A stretch of DNA of 64,000 nucleotides from Flavobacteriaceae bacterium (GTDB lineage: Bacteria; Bacteroidota; Bacteroidia; Flavobacteriales; Flavobacteriaceae), in NCBI GenBank assembly GCA_021739635.1, contig JAIPBH010000006.1, forward strand, positions 124,001 through 188,000, given 5' to 3'. Both the position numbers and the translations under genes were made by a program. The notes below the pieces were generated by a model. The model was not told the origin of the DNA and did no database searches. It saw only the letters and a program-made list of their open reading frames with translations. Of the stretch, positions 8,738 through 18,318 are shown piece by piece. Position 1 is the first letter of the stretch. The number at the start of each line of letters is the position of its first letter.

Positions 8738-11323
8738 TTATTTTAAACGCACACTAATCAAAGCAATCCCATGAGCGTCGTTAATCTCATTTTCAGGGAT
8801 TTCAGGTCCAATAGAAAACTGCAAACTTTCTATTCTGTTAATATCAAAATCAGATACGATATTATGTTCTAAATAGTAAGGCAGAAAACTTGGATATGGT
8901 CTTGGCAAAGTAACAGTTCTGACCGGTTTTAATTCATCTAATTTTATGGTGTAATCTTTTGTGGTTGTTTCAATGTCTATGACTTTTCCATAAGCTGAAC
9001 CGTCATCTAAAACAAAGGCTACTTGAAGTTTACATGGTTTATTATTTAAAGCATATCCTTTAAATACTAAGGTCTCTTTTGATAACAAATCTGTGTTTCT
9101 ATCTTTAATTTTTTCTAAAATAAAATGCTTGAATGAATAATCATAAATAGGTTTGGCCTTTGAGTTTTCTTCATCAGGAACAAATAACTTTTCTACATTC
9201 ATTTGATAGGCTGCTTCTCCAAAATTTTCAGTTGGAATTAATTTAAAAGAACGCATCCAAGTTTTTACTAAATCATCTGTATCTTCAATGGCATTAAATA
9301 AATACATAGGGTATTCTTTAGGAACAACCGTTACTTTATATGATGTTCTGTCGTAAAAATCCCAGGCATATAAATTGCCCGTTTTTCCAGAAGGATGGGT
9401 TATCTCTATGCCATCTTTCTGTTTTACTATGATATTGTAATTTAAAAATCCTTTTTTTATATAATTTGAAGGAATTATAGTTTCATATTTATAATTCCCT
9501 AAATATTTTAATTGTTGATTAAAGTATTTTCCGTTACTATTAAATCCAGTTAGGTTTATTTCTTCTGGGTTTTCTGGTGCCATACATTGAACTTCTATTT
9601 TAAGTTCGTTATTTTCAGTAATTGAAACAATGGGTTTATGTTTAAAATACCATTGATTTACAGTTGATTTTGGTGCGAAAAAGTCATTCAGTTTGTAAGT
9701 TTTGAAACCATCATTTTTCGACCAATTTTTTGCTGCTCCTTGTTTACTGACTATATACGTTCCAGGCCTGATTTGAAATGATTTTTCTTTTACATTAGAT
9801 ACAAATTCATTTCCTTCATTTATTGCTGTAATCTTGAAATCTGACCCTAAATCTTCTAAATTAATTTGCATCAAATGGGTTTCCCACTTTATAACAGCTA
9901 CGGTTTTATTTAGGCTGTTTCTACCAAACAAATTATCAACCCAAACAGCATCTGGCATAACTTCTAATCTCCAAACACCTTTATAAATTTTATCTAAAAA
10001 ATAAGCTCCCAAACCATCATAAGCTATCACTGGCGAGTTACCAAAACCAGCAAGCTCTTTAAGTTTTGATTCCTTTTTTAAAACTGAATTTGTTGAGTTT
10101 GTATAAAAGTATTTTGTGTCTGAATTATATTCAGCTAAATCGTTTTTATAGTCAACTTTGAAATCACTAAAAGTTGTGTTGTTTGGATATATACCAAAGT
10201 CAGAATACATAGGAATTTCATGAAAAACTTCTGAACATATTTTTAAAGCCAATGCCTTTTGAGGAGCATAATTTAAATTCATGTAATGTGTATTGTACTC
10301 TGTATTAAAAGGCGCCAAAAAAGTTGGGTCGTATGCAAAATGAGTTCCTATTTGAAGGCCAGCTTTTCTAAAACTTCTGGCCATAGCTGGATAAATATAA
10401 GATTTACCAACATCGGCAGCATCAAATTCATAGACAAGTTTTGCTCCATGGTATTTTTTAAATATAGAATCAAAAGGCATATGATAATCATTCACATTTG
10501 GTAACAGATTACCAGATAACTCTTTGCCATATCCCAAACCTGTAGGATACCATTGAAATGTGCCGCCTTGAACATTTTCCTTAAAATAATCGTCCATAAA
10601 CTGAACCGCATGACTCATGTTATAAAAAATAGGTTTTTGGGTTCCAGTTTTCTTCATGGCTTCAATCATTCCTTTAATAAAATCTGTCACTTTTTCTCCT
10701 TCACCTCTATGATGTGGTTCATTACTAATTTCAAAAGCAATAATATTGGGGTCTTCTTTATAAGCTATTCCTGTATAAGGATTCACATGATTTAAAAATT
10801 GCTCTAAATAATTTTTTTGAGCATTAATAGCATCTTGATTTGTTAAACAGTCTGATTTACCATATTTAGCCGAAAACCCGGGCGATTTGGTGTCTGGTTC
10901 TGGCCAGCCATTTCCCCAAAATGCAATAGGAGTTATAACATAATTAATTTTAGCTTTTTTAAGTTTCCAAAGTAAATAATCAAAGGTGTTTAAGTGGTCA
11001 TTTTCTATTAAATTGCCAAGTGTGTCACTAATTTCTGTATCCCAAACATGAACTCTGTATAAATCAAAACCTAACCTTGAAAAATGATATATGTCGTTAT
11101 CTATAGCTTCTTTTGGGTCAATTCCCAAACGTTTTGCAGACCGGTATGCATGAGCAAAAGGTACGGTATAGTTCGCGCCAAATCCTTTAACTTCTTCTTT
11201 AGTGTTTTCCCAACGCATAACACCATTATCATCCACAAAAACATCTCCTTTAGATTTTTCTTGACTAAAAACACATGCGCAAACTATTAATACTATTACC
11301 AGTAAAATATTTCTTGATGTCAT
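8738..11323 (-). CDS. Secreted clan GH-A glycoside hydrolase (GH147-like beta-galactosidase candidate)
   Basis: Start chosen at 11323 (MTSRNILL...), giving 861 residues with an ordinary signal peptide (ending near VFSQE); the ATG at 11356 would add 11 residues and overlap galT by 17 bp. Residues about 25-400 form a GH-A type (beta/alpha)8 barrel: VHVWD early, FEISNEP with probable acid/base Glu202, and LVYEFDAAD with probable nucleophile Glu299. The C-terminal half (about 400-860) is beta-rich. It follows galK and galT on the same strand and lies across from GH53 and GH2 genes, so action on beta-1,4-galactan or galacto-oligosaccharides is inferred. Family GH147 is a suggestion from context, size and clan only; GH5 or another GH-A family is possible. 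Confidence 0.75.
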   Translation of the reverse strand: MTSRNILLVIVLIVCACVFSQEKSKGDVFVDDNGVMRWENTKEEVKGFGANYTVPFAHAYRSAKRLGIDPKEAIDNDIYHFSRLGFDLYRVHVWDTEISDTLGNLIENDHLNTFDYLLWKLKKAKINYVITPIAFWGNGWPEPDTKSPGFSAKYGKSDCLTNQDAINAQKNYLEQFLNHVNPYTGIAYKEDPNIIAFEISNEPHHRGEGEKVTDFIKGMIEAMKKTGTQKPIFYNMSHAVQFMDDYFKENVQGGTFQWYPTGLGYGKELSGNLLPNVNDYHMPFDSIFKKYHGAKLVYEFDAADVGKSYIYPAMARSFRKAGLQIGTHFAYDPTFLAPFNTEYNTHYMNLNYAPQKALALKICSEVFHEIPMYSDFGIYPNNTTFSDFKVDYKNDLAEYNSDTKYFYTNSTNSVLKKESKLKELAGFGNSPVIAYDGLGAYFLDKIYKGVWRLEVMPDAVWVDNLFGRNSLNKTVAVIKWETHLMQINLEDLGSDFKITAINEGNEFVSNVKEKSFQIRPGTYIVSKQGAAKNWSKNDGFKTYKLNDFFAPKSTVNQWYFKHKPIVSITENNELKIEVQCMAPENPEEINLTGFNSNGKYFNQQLKYLGNYKYETIIPSNYIKKGFLNYNIIVKQKDGIEITHPSGKTGNLYAWDFYDRTSYKVTVVPKEYPMYLFNAIEDTDDLVKTWMRSFKLIPTENFGEAAYQMNVEKLFVPDEENSKAKPIYDYSFKHFILEKIKDRNTDLLSKETLVFKGYALNNKPCKLQVAFVLDDGSAYGKVIDIETTTKDYTIKLDELKPVRTVTLPRPYPSFLPYYLEHNIVSDFDINRIESLQFSIGPEIPENEINDAHGIALISVRLK

Positions 11324-11339
11324 TATTTTAAATATTAAT

Positions 11340-12368
11340 CTATAATTTTTTAGCAATTTCTTTCAAAATTGAAGCAGCTGTTTCAGGAGTAATATCTCTT
11401 TGTGGGCTTGCAAACATTTCATATCCTACCATGAATTTTTTAACAGTTGCACTTCTTAATAAAGGTGGGTAAAAACTCATATGCCAATGCCAATGATTAT
11501 TATTTTCATTATTAGTTGGCGCTTGATGAATCCCACTTGAATATGGAAACGAGCAATTAAAAAGCTTATCATAAATTTTTGTGATTACTGAAATAGCCTC
11601 TGCAAATAAGATGGTTTCTTCAATACGCATTTCATTAATGCTCTTTTGTGCTGCTTTTGGAACAATCATAACTTCATATGGCCAAATAGCCCAAAAAGGA
11701 GTTAATACTACAAAAGCTCTGTTTTCAAAAATAATACGCTCATTAAGTTTTAATTCTTGCTTTAAATAATCTTCTAAAAGTGTTTTGTTTTTTGCTTTAA
11801 AATAATCTAACTGCTGCTTATCTTTCTTTAAAACTTCATTGGGCAAAGACGTTTGACTCCAAATTTGACCATGAGGATGCGGATTACTACAACCCATAAT
11901 AGCTCCTTTGTTTTCAAATATTTGAACATAATTTATATGTTTCAAGTTACCTAAAGACAGGTACTCATTTTGCCAAGCATAAACAACCTTTTGAATTTCT
12001 TTCACTGTCATTTGAGCTAAGCTTTTTGAATGATCTGGACTAAAGCAAATAACCTTGCAAATTCCTTGCTCACTTTCTGCTTTAATTAACCCTTCATTAA
12101 CTTGAAATATGTTAGAGTCATCATGAAGAGCAGAAAAATCATTTACAAAAACAAAAACATCTTCATAATTTGGATTCACATCACCACTTGCTCTTGTATT
12201 GCCAGCACATAAATAACAGGTTTCATCATGAGTAGGTCTTACTTCTTGGTTTATCTCTTCTTCTTGCCCTTGCCATGGTCTTTTAGCCCTGTGAGGAGAA
12301 ACTAAAACCCATTCTCCTGTAAGGCTATTGAAACGTTTGTGTGAATAGTTTTGTAAATCTGAATTCAT
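11340..12368 (-). CDS. galT: Galactose-1-phosphate uridylyltransferase
   Basis: A 342-residue cytoplasmic enzyme of the Leloir pathway that swaps UMP from UDP-glucose to galactose 1-phosphate. The metal-site pair CYLC (Cys51, Cys54) and the catalytic SNPHPHGQIW motif (His166 as the covalent uridylyl nucleophile) are present, as is the C-terminal HWHWHMSFYPP metal-binding motif. Length matches the family. Its ATG overlaps the galK stop by one base (TAATG), indicating translational coupling. It works directly after galactokinase on galactose released by the neighbouring galactanase and galactosidases. Confidence 0.97.
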   Translation of the reverse strand: MNSDLQNYSHKRFNSLTGEWVLVSPHRAKRPWQGQEEEINQEVRPTHDETCYLCAGNTRASGDVNPNYEDVFVFVNDFSALHDDSNIFQVNEGLIKAESEQGICKVICFSPDHSKSLAQMTVKEIQKVVYAWQNEYLSLGNLKHINYVQIFENKGAIMGCSNPHPHGQIWSQTSLPNEVLKKDKQQLDYFKAKNKTLLEDYLKQELKLNERIIFENRAFVVLTPFWAIWPYEVMIVPKAAQKSINEMRIEETILFAEAISVITKIYDKLFNCSFPYSSGIHQAPTNNENNNHWHWHMSFYPPLLRSATVKKFMVGYEMFASPQRDITPETAASILKEIAKKL

Positions 12369-13525
12369 TATTTAATATTGTTAATGATATGTGTTCCTTG
12401 TGATAATTTAACAAAATATGTTGAGCATTGTTTATTAAATTCTTTAAAGTAAGCGATGGATATTTCATTGGTATAATCCTTAATAAAATCCTTTTTTACA
12501 ATATTAATTGTGCAACCTCCAAAACCTCCACCCATCATTCTTGCACCTATTACATTAGGATTTTGTTTAGATTTTTCAACTAAAAAATCTAATTCTTTGC
12601 AACTTACTTTAAATTGATATTGGACTCCTTCGTGAGCTTCAAAAAGTAAGATCCCTAGTTCATCTATATTATTTTCTTCAATCTTTTTAACAGCTTTTAA
12701 AACTCTCTCATTTTCTTGAATAACATACAAAGCTTTTTGATATTCATCTTCTGTTAATTGTGTTTTTAAAATGTTTAAGCTTTCAAGTGTAGCATCTCGC
12801 AATGCTTTAATATTGAGAAGAGATGCTACTTTTTCACATACACTTCTTCTATTATTATATTCTGCATCTACTAATTTATGAGACACATTGGTGTTTATAA
12901 GAACTATTTCATAATCCTTAAAATCAATTTTAATTGATCTAGCTTTTTGTGTTCTACAATCTAAAAGCAATGCATGATTTGTTTCACCAAACATACTAGC
13001 ATATTGATCCATAATTCCACAACGCACTCCTACATAATTATGTTCAGCTTGTTGAGAAATTAAAATCATTTCTTCCTTTTTTAGTCCTAAATTAAATAAT
13101 TCATTTAATCCAAAAACAACACTGTTTTCTAGTGCTGCAGAAGAAGACAAACCTGCTCCATTTGGAATATCACCACCAAAAACAAGATTAAATGATGGTA
13201 TTTTTATCCCTCGCTTTTGTATTTCCCCAACAACCCCTAAAATGTAGTTTCGCCAGTTACCGTTTAAGAAAGGTTCGGTGTTTTCAGTAAAGAATTCAAA
13301 CTTTTCATTAACATCATAAGCCAATATTTTACAATAACTGCTATCACTTTTTCCTATTGCTGCAATGATTCCTTTATCTATGGCAGCGGGCAAAACAAAG
13401 CCATCATTATAATCTGTATGCTCACCAATTATATTAATTCTTCCTGGTGAATTAACTAATATTGGATTCTCATTAAAAAGAGATTTATATGTTTGCTCAA
13501 TGTTATTTATTAATGCCTGTTTCAT
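12368..13525 (-). CDS. galK: Galactokinase
   Basis: A 385-residue GHMP-family kinase that phosphorylates galactose at O1 with ATP. The galactokinase signature GRINIIGEHTDYNDGF is at about residues 28-43, the ATP-binding motif GGDIPNGAGLSSSAALE at about 118-134, and the C-terminal GHMP motif GARMMGGGFGGCTI near 340. Length is normal. It is the second gene of the leftward regulator-galK-galT-GH cluster and is co-directional with the GntR-type regulator 50 bp upstream. No galactose mutarotase gene is seen next to it. Confidence 0.97.
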   Translation of the reverse strand: MKQALINNIEQTYKSLFNENPILVNSPGRINIIGEHTDYNDGFVLPAAIDKGIIAAIGKSDSSYCKILAYDVNEKFEFFTENTEPFLNGNWRNYILGVVGEIQKRGIKIPSFNLVFGGDIPNGAGLSSSAALENSVVFGLNELFNLGLKKEEMILISQQAEHNYVGVRCGIMDQYASMFGETNHALLLDCRTQKARSIKIDFKDYEIVLINTNVSHKLVDAEYNNRRSVCEKVASLLNIKALRDATLESLNILKTQLTEDEYQKALYVIQENERVLKAVKKIEENNIDELGILLFEAHEGVQYQFKVSCKELDFLVEKSKQNPNVIGARMMGGGFGGCTINIVKKDFIKDYTNEISIAYFKEFNKQCSTYFVKLSQGTHIINNIK

Positions 13526-13575
13526 TTGAAATTAGAATCTCTATATTAAAATGTTTGATTGTATTAATTGAGTGA

Positions 13576-14574
13576 TTAAAGTGAATTTCTGATTATTAAA
13601 TCATTTTGATTTTCAATATGAACTCTTTCCTTATTTAAAATCATTTGAGCTAAACGTTTACCCATTTGATTAAAATCTGTTGAAATGGTAGTAATTCCTC
13701 CTTCAACAATTTCTTTTAACAATGTTTCATTATATGAAATAATCCCAATATCCTTTCCTATTGTAAGCTTCTGATCTTTCATTTTTTTAATTAAAACGAT
13801 AAGATTTTGGTCATCAAGAACTAAATAAACCTCTCCTTTTTCAAGTTTTCTGTCATCTAATGAATTAATAACTTCATGCTGAAAATTGGTGCTTTTTCTA
13901 AATTTTTGAAAACCAACTAACATCCCTTGTGGTTGCTTTTTTTCAGGAAATAAAAGCACTATTTTTTTGTATTTATTCAATAAAGTAATTGCCCTTTTTA
14001 AACTATTATAAATATCATCTTCAAAGTTTTGATAAATAGCTGGGTATTGTTTAAGCTCATCATGTATCTGATCTAAAATATAAACCTTATCAAATGGTAA
14101 TTTTTCAATCACCTTTTTAGTTTGACTTAAATTAGCAGGCATGATTATATAATAATTATAACTTCCTATGTTATCACTGATAAGTTTTGAAAACATATCA
14201 TAACTAAAATGATGGAAGAATATATCTACCTGAATATTATCATTAAGACTATTTAAAAACGAGGTATATAAATTCTCTTTAAATGCATTTAACTCATCAA
14301 AAAGCAGGAATACCTTTTGGGTTACATCAATACTTTCACTTTTTAAATAGTAACCTTTTCCAACAATCGACTCTATTATTCCTCTAGCTTTTAACTCATT
14401 AAAAGCCATCAAAACGGTATCTCTTGAAAGAAAGAATTTATTTTTAATAGCATTTATTGAAGGCAATGCATCTCCTTTTTTTAAATTACCTGAAGTTATT
14501 GCTTTCTCAACAGAGAGCACAATTTGCTTATACTTAGGCAAACCTATATTTTCTTCTACAGATATAATATTCAT
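13576..14574 (-). CDS. GntR-type regulator with sugar-binding-protein-like effector domain
   Basis: A 332-residue protein. Residues about 10-75 form a GntR winged helix (YKQIVLSVEKAITSGNLKKG, LPSINAIKNKFFLSRDTV, VGKGYYL). Residues about 85-332 resemble the LacI/periplasmic binding fold (IIMPANLSQTKKVIEKLP, KIVLLFPE, DIGIISYNETLLKEIVEGGITTI). This arrangement occurs in Bacteroidota sugar regulators. It is encoded divergently from the GH53 gene with 83 bp between start codons and upstream of galK-galT on its own strand, so it probably controls both arms, with galactose or a galacto-oligosaccharide as ligand (inference). Confidence 0.88.
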   Translation of the reverse strand: MNIISVEENIGLPKYKQIVLSVEKAITSGNLKKGDALPSINAIKNKFFLSRDTVLMAFNELKARGIIESIVGKGYYLKSESIDVTQKVFLLFDELNAFKENLYTSFLNSLNDNIQVDIFFHHFSYDMFSKLISDNIGSYNYYIIMPANLSQTKKVIEKLPFDKVYILDQIHDELKQYPAIYQNFEDDIYNSLKRAITLLNKYKKIVLLFPEKKQPQGMLVGFQKFRKSTNFQHEVINSLDDRKLEKGEVYLVLDDQNLIVLIKKMKDQKLTIGKDIGIISYNETLLKEIVEGGITTISTDFNQMGKRLAQMILNKERVHIENQNDLIIRNSL

Positions 14575-14594
14575 GAAACAAATATATATAAAAA

Positions 14595-14616
14595 ACTGGT
14601 AGGTACTAGTAGGGTA
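14595..14616. promoter_or_regulatory. Candidate GntR-type operator in the divergent gal/GH53 promoter
   Basis: Two head-to-tail near-identical 11-12 bp units, ACTGGTAGGTA (14595-14605) and ACTAGTAGGGTA (14605-14616), sit midway in the 83-bp gap between the regulator and GH53 starts. The second contains the palindrome ACTAGT. GC content here is higher than in the flanking A/T tracts. Position makes them the most likely binding sites of the adjacent regulator, but this is inferred from location and repetition only. Confidence 0.45.
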
Positions 14617-14657
14617 TTTGAAAAAAATTATTTATTTTAGCAACATATATTTACAAT

Positions 14658-15803
14658 ATGAATTTTAAAAAAATCATTTATAACTTTTTACTTATTTCAG
14701 TAATTGTTTCATGCTCTTCTGGAAATGACTCTCCAAAAAAAGAAGAAGAAATTATTGAACCTCCTATTTCATTTTATTATGGAGCCGATTTATCATATGT
14801 GAATGAAATGGAAGATTGTGGTGCTACGTATAAAGACGGAAATAATACCACTAAAGACCCTTACATTATTTTCAAAGAAGCTGGAGCTAACTTAATTAGA
14901 GTTCGTTTATGGCATAATCCTACCTGGACTAATTACTCCAATTTCAACGATGTTAAAAAAACCATACAACGTGCTAAAGACCTTAACATGAAAGTCTTAT
15001 TGGATTTTCATTATTCAGATACTTGGGCAGACCCAAGTAATCAACAAATACCAGCTGCTTGGATAAATTCAATTAATGATACAGAAGCTTTAGGTGTCTT
15101 AATGTACAATTACACCTATAATACTTTAAATGAATTATCAATAGCTAACCTTCTACCAGATATTGTTCAAGTAGGCAACGAAATAAACCCAATGATACTT
15201 CAAAATGGCGCTTTACAATGGCCAATTGATTGGACTAGAAACTCAACTTTAATAAATAATGGCATTAAAGCGGTTAGAGATATTTCAGCTGCCAAGAATA
15301 AAAATATTGAGATTATGTTACATATTGCACAACCCGAAAATGGTTTATGGTGGTTTGAACAAGCTACTGCAAATGGTATTACAGATTTTGATTGGATTGG
15401 TTTATCTTACTATCCTATATGGTCAGATTATACATTAAATAACTTATCAACTCCATTAACTACTTTAATCAATACATATAAAAAAAGATTGATGATTGTT
15501 GAAACGGCATATCCCTTCACTTTGATTAATGCAGACAGCGCAAACAATATTTTAGACAGCAATGCATTAATTTCAGGCTTTCCAGCCACAGAACAAGGTC
15601 AATTAGATTATCTTAATCAATTAAAAACAATCATTCAAAATGTTGGCGGCGAAGGTCTAATTTACTGGGAACCTGCTTGGGTTTCAACAGGATGCAGCAC
15701 TCTTTGGGGTGAAGGGTCTCATTGGGATAATGCCACCTTATTTGACCATGAGAATAAAGCTACTTTAGGCATGCAATTTTATAACACCTCGTTAACAAAT
15801 TAA
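14658..15803 (+). CDS. GH53 arabinogalactan endo-beta-1,4-galactanase, lipoprotein
   Basis: A 381-residue protein with a lipobox (VIVSC, Cys19). The GH53 pattern is clear: GADLSYVNEMEDCG near residue 42, RVRLWHNPTW near 81, LLDFHYSDTWADP near 114, QVGNEINP with acid/base Glu175, GLSYYPIW near 248 and MIVETAYP with nucleophile Glu282. The enzyme cuts beta-1,4-galactan (pectin side chains, type I arabinogalactan). The lipid anchor places it on the membrane, probably the cell surface. It opens the rightward arm of the galactan locus, with the GH2 gene starting 5 bp after its stop. Length is normal for the family. Confidence 0.95.
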   Translation: MNFKKIIYNFLLISVIVSCSSGNDSPKKEEEIIEPPISFYYGADLSYVNEMEDCGATYKDGNNTTKDPYIIFKEAGANLIRVRLWHNPTWTNYSNFNDVKKTIQRAKDLNMKVLLDFHYSDTWADPSNQQIPAAWINSINDTEALGVLMYNYTYNTLNELSIANLLPDIVQVGNEINPMILQNGALQWPIDWTRNSTLINNGIKAVRDISAAKNKNIEIMLHIAQPENGLWWFEQATANGITDFDWIGLSYYPIWSDYTLNNLSTPLTTLINTYKKRLMIVETAYPFTLINADSANNILDSNALISGFPATEQGQLDYLNQLKTIIQNVGGEGLIYWEPAWVSTGCSTLWGEGSHWDNATLFDHENKATLGMQFYNTSLTN

Positions 15804-15808
15804 ACCTC

Positions 15809-18241
15809 ATGAATTTCCAAATTCTCGCTACATATTCCATCTTTTTAATAATTAGCTATTCAACATTAGCACAAACTAGAGAAATATTTACTTTAAGTCA
15901 AGATTGGAAATTCACTAAAGGTAACCCAAATGATGCCTCTCAAATTAATTTTGATGATACCTCATGGCAAACAGTTAAGATACCACATGACTGGGCAATT
16001 AACGAACCATTTATATTAGATGGTGATGGTAGCACTGGTAAGTTGCCATGGAAAGCTGAAGGATGGTATCGAAAAAAATTAGATTTAAAAAATTCATTCA
16101 AAGACAAAAGAGTTATTCTCCTTTTTGATGGTATTATGGCGTTTCCTAAAATTTATATAAATGGAAAACTTGCAGGACAATGGGATTATGGTTACAACTC
16201 ATTCTTTGTTGATGTAACTGATTTCTTAAATTTTAATGGTGAAAATATACTTGCTGTTTATGCTAATACACTTCAGCATGACAGCAGATGGTATCCCGGA
16301 GGCGGTATTTACAGAAAGGTACAAATGATTATAACAGATCCTGTTCATGTAGATATCTGGGGAACTTACATTACAACACCAATTATTAAAGAACATTCTA
16401 CAGATGTTAGAATTAGTTCTACCATCTTAAACCAATTTAAGAGTGATGAAAAGGTTAAAGTGGAACAAATTATTTTAAATGATAAAGGCGAAGAGGTAGC
16501 TAGAGATAGTATTACTAAAACTATCCTGACTGAAAAGGAGAAAAAATTAGAGGTAACACTTCAAATTTCAAACCCAAAAATGTGGGATATTGATAACCCC
16601 GTATTGTATTCAGTACTAACCAATGTATTTATTGGTGATGAATTGACTGATAGTGAAATTACAAAATTTGGAATAAGAACAATTAAGTTCAAAGCGGATG
16701 ATGGGTTTTACTTAAATGGAAGACGAGTTCAATTAAAAGGGGTTAATCTGCATAGTGATTTAGGTCCTCTGGGAATGGCATTTAATAAACGGGCCATGCA
16801 ACGTGAGCTGAATATTATGAAATCTATGGGCGTAAATGCCATTAGAAACAGTCATAATGTAGCGGCGCCAGAGTTATTGGAACTTTGTGATGAAATGGGT
16901 TTGTTGTTGTTTGATGAAGCCTTTGATAAATATGATGCAAAAATTGACATTAATGATGCAACTGATTTTGAAGATTTTGCTCAAAGAAACATTAAAAACT
17001 TTATTATAAGAGACCGAAATCATCCTAGTGTTTTTATTTGGAGTGTAGGTAACGAAATTGGAGATGTTCAAAATAATATTGACAACGGATTCCAAAGGTT
17101 GCACACCATGATTAATTATGTAAATAAATACGACCCGACAAGACCCGTAACCTTAGTAAATGATAATATGCAAAGTGCTGCTTTAAGGCATTTTGATTAT
17201 TATGATGTTCATAGTTGGAACTACGGCAGACGCTATCGATTAGCAAGGGAATTGGAACCTAATAAATCAGTTATTATTAGCGAATCTGCTTCAACCGTAA
17301 GCACACGTGGGTTTTATGAATTTCCTTTGCCTGAAAAAAAGACAGATTTCACAAATTCTTTACAAGTAAGTTCGTATGATTTAAATGCTCCAGAATGGGC
17401 AGAAATATCAGATGATGATTTTATGTGGCAACAAGATGAACCTTATGTTGCGGGTGAGTTTGTTTGGACAGGTTTTGATTATTTAGGCGAGCCAACTCCT
17501 TATTCTAACCAAGAAATAAAAAAAACTAGGATGTCAGATAAAGAAGCATCACGAAGTTCTTATTTCGGTATTGTTGACTTGGTTGGAATTCCTAAGGACA
17601 GATATTATTTATATAAAAGCTACTGGAAACCAAATGACAATATGGTTCATATTTTACCTCATTGGAATTGGAAAGGTAAGGAAAGTGAGATTGTACCTGT
17701 TTTCGCCTATACAAATGGGGATTGTGGTGAGCTTTTTGTAAATGGCAAATCATATGACAAACAATGCAAAAAACCATCATCAAAAAACTCTGTAGAACGT
17801 TTTAGACTTATGTGGAAAAATGTTATTTACCAACCTGGATCTTTAAAAGTAGTGGCTTATAAAAACGGCGAATCTATTGCAGAAGAAACCATTAAAACAG
17901 CAGATAAACCCAATGTGCTTAAATTGACTCCAGACAAAACAATTTTAAAGGCTAACGGTGAAGATTTAAGTTATATTCTTGTTGAGGCTTATGACAAAAA
18001 TGGTGTTTTATGTCCATTAGCTGATAATAAAATTGAAATATCTATTGAAGGACCTGCTGAAATTGCTGGTGTAGGCAATGGAAATCCGCAATCATTTGTA
18101 CCATTTAAAAGCAATAATGTTAATTTATTTTACGGCAAAGCTATGATTATTATTAAATCACAATATCAAAGAGATACTATAAAAATTAAAGTGTCTTCTA
18201 AGAGTTTAAAAAGTGATTCAATTAGATTAAAAATAGATTAA
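15809..18241 (+). CDS. GH2 beta-galactosidase-type enzyme, exported
   Basis: An 810-residue protein with a signal peptide (cleaved near residue 22, TLAQT). Domain order is typical for GH2: sugar-binding jelly roll (about 25-190, with DWAINEPF and WYPGGGIYR), Ig-like domain (about 195-295), barrel (about 300-600) with acid/base Glu416 in IWSVGNEIGD and nucleophile Glu492 in ISESAS, then two C-terminal beta domains. GH2 members with this start often act as beta-galactosidases; together with GH53 and galKT the likely job is to trim galacto-oligosaccharides in the periplasm. It is 5 bp after GH53. Beta-glucuronidase or mannosidase activity cannot be excluded from motifs alone. Confidence 0.9.
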   Translation: MNFQILATYSIFLIISYSTLAQTREIFTLSQDWKFTKGNPNDASQINFDDTSWQTVKIPHDWAINEPFILDGDGSTGKLPWKAEGWYRKKLDLKNSFKDKRVILLFDGIMAFPKIYINGKLAGQWDYGYNSFFVDVTDFLNFNGENILAVYANTLQHDSRWYPGGGIYRKVQMIITDPVHVDIWGTYITTPIIKEHSTDVRISSTILNQFKSDEKVKVEQIILNDKGEEVARDSITKTILTEKEKKLEVTLQISNPKMWDIDNPVLYSVLTNVFIGDELTDSEITKFGIRTIKFKADDGFYLNGRRVQLKGVNLHSDLGPLGMAFNKRAMQRELNIMKSMGVNAIRNSHNVAAPELLELCDEMGLLLFDEAFDKYDAKIDINDATDFEDFAQRNIKNFIIRDRNHPSVFIWSVGNEIGDVQNNIDNGFQRLHTMINYVNKYDPTRPVTLVNDNMQSAALRHFDYYDVHSWNYGRRYRLARELEPNKSVIISESASTVSTRGFYEFPLPEKKTDFTNSLQVSSYDLNAPEWAEISDDDFMWQQDEPYVAGEFVWTGFDYLGEPTPYSNQEIKKTRMSDKEASRSSYFGIVDLVGIPKDRYYLYKSYWKPNDNMVHILPHWNWKGKESEIVPVFAYTNGDCGELFVNGKSYDKQCKKPSSKNSVERFRLMWKNVIYQPGSLKVVAYKNGESIAEETIKTADKPNVLKLTPDKTILKANGEDLSYILVEAYDKNGVLCPLADNKIEISIEGPAEIAGVGNGNPQSFVPFKSNNVNLFYGKAMIIIKSQYQRDTIKIKVSSKSLKSDSIRLKID

Positions 18242-18253
18242 AAACTCCATTTA

Positions 18254-18295
18254 AATATTAAAAGAACTTCTGACATTAGAAGCTCTTTTAATATT
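18254..18295. terminator. Bidirectional terminator between GH2 and the leftward 12-gene operon
   Basis: An 18-bp stem with one mismatch (18254-18271 and 18278-18295, loop GACATT) lies between the GH2 stop at 18241 and the stop of the convergent MFS gene at 18319. The stem has A/T-rich ends and can terminate on both strands. It marks the 3' end of the long leftward transcript. Confidence 0.75.
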
Positions 18296-18318
18296 ATGTG
18301 TAAACTCTCAAACTTCAC

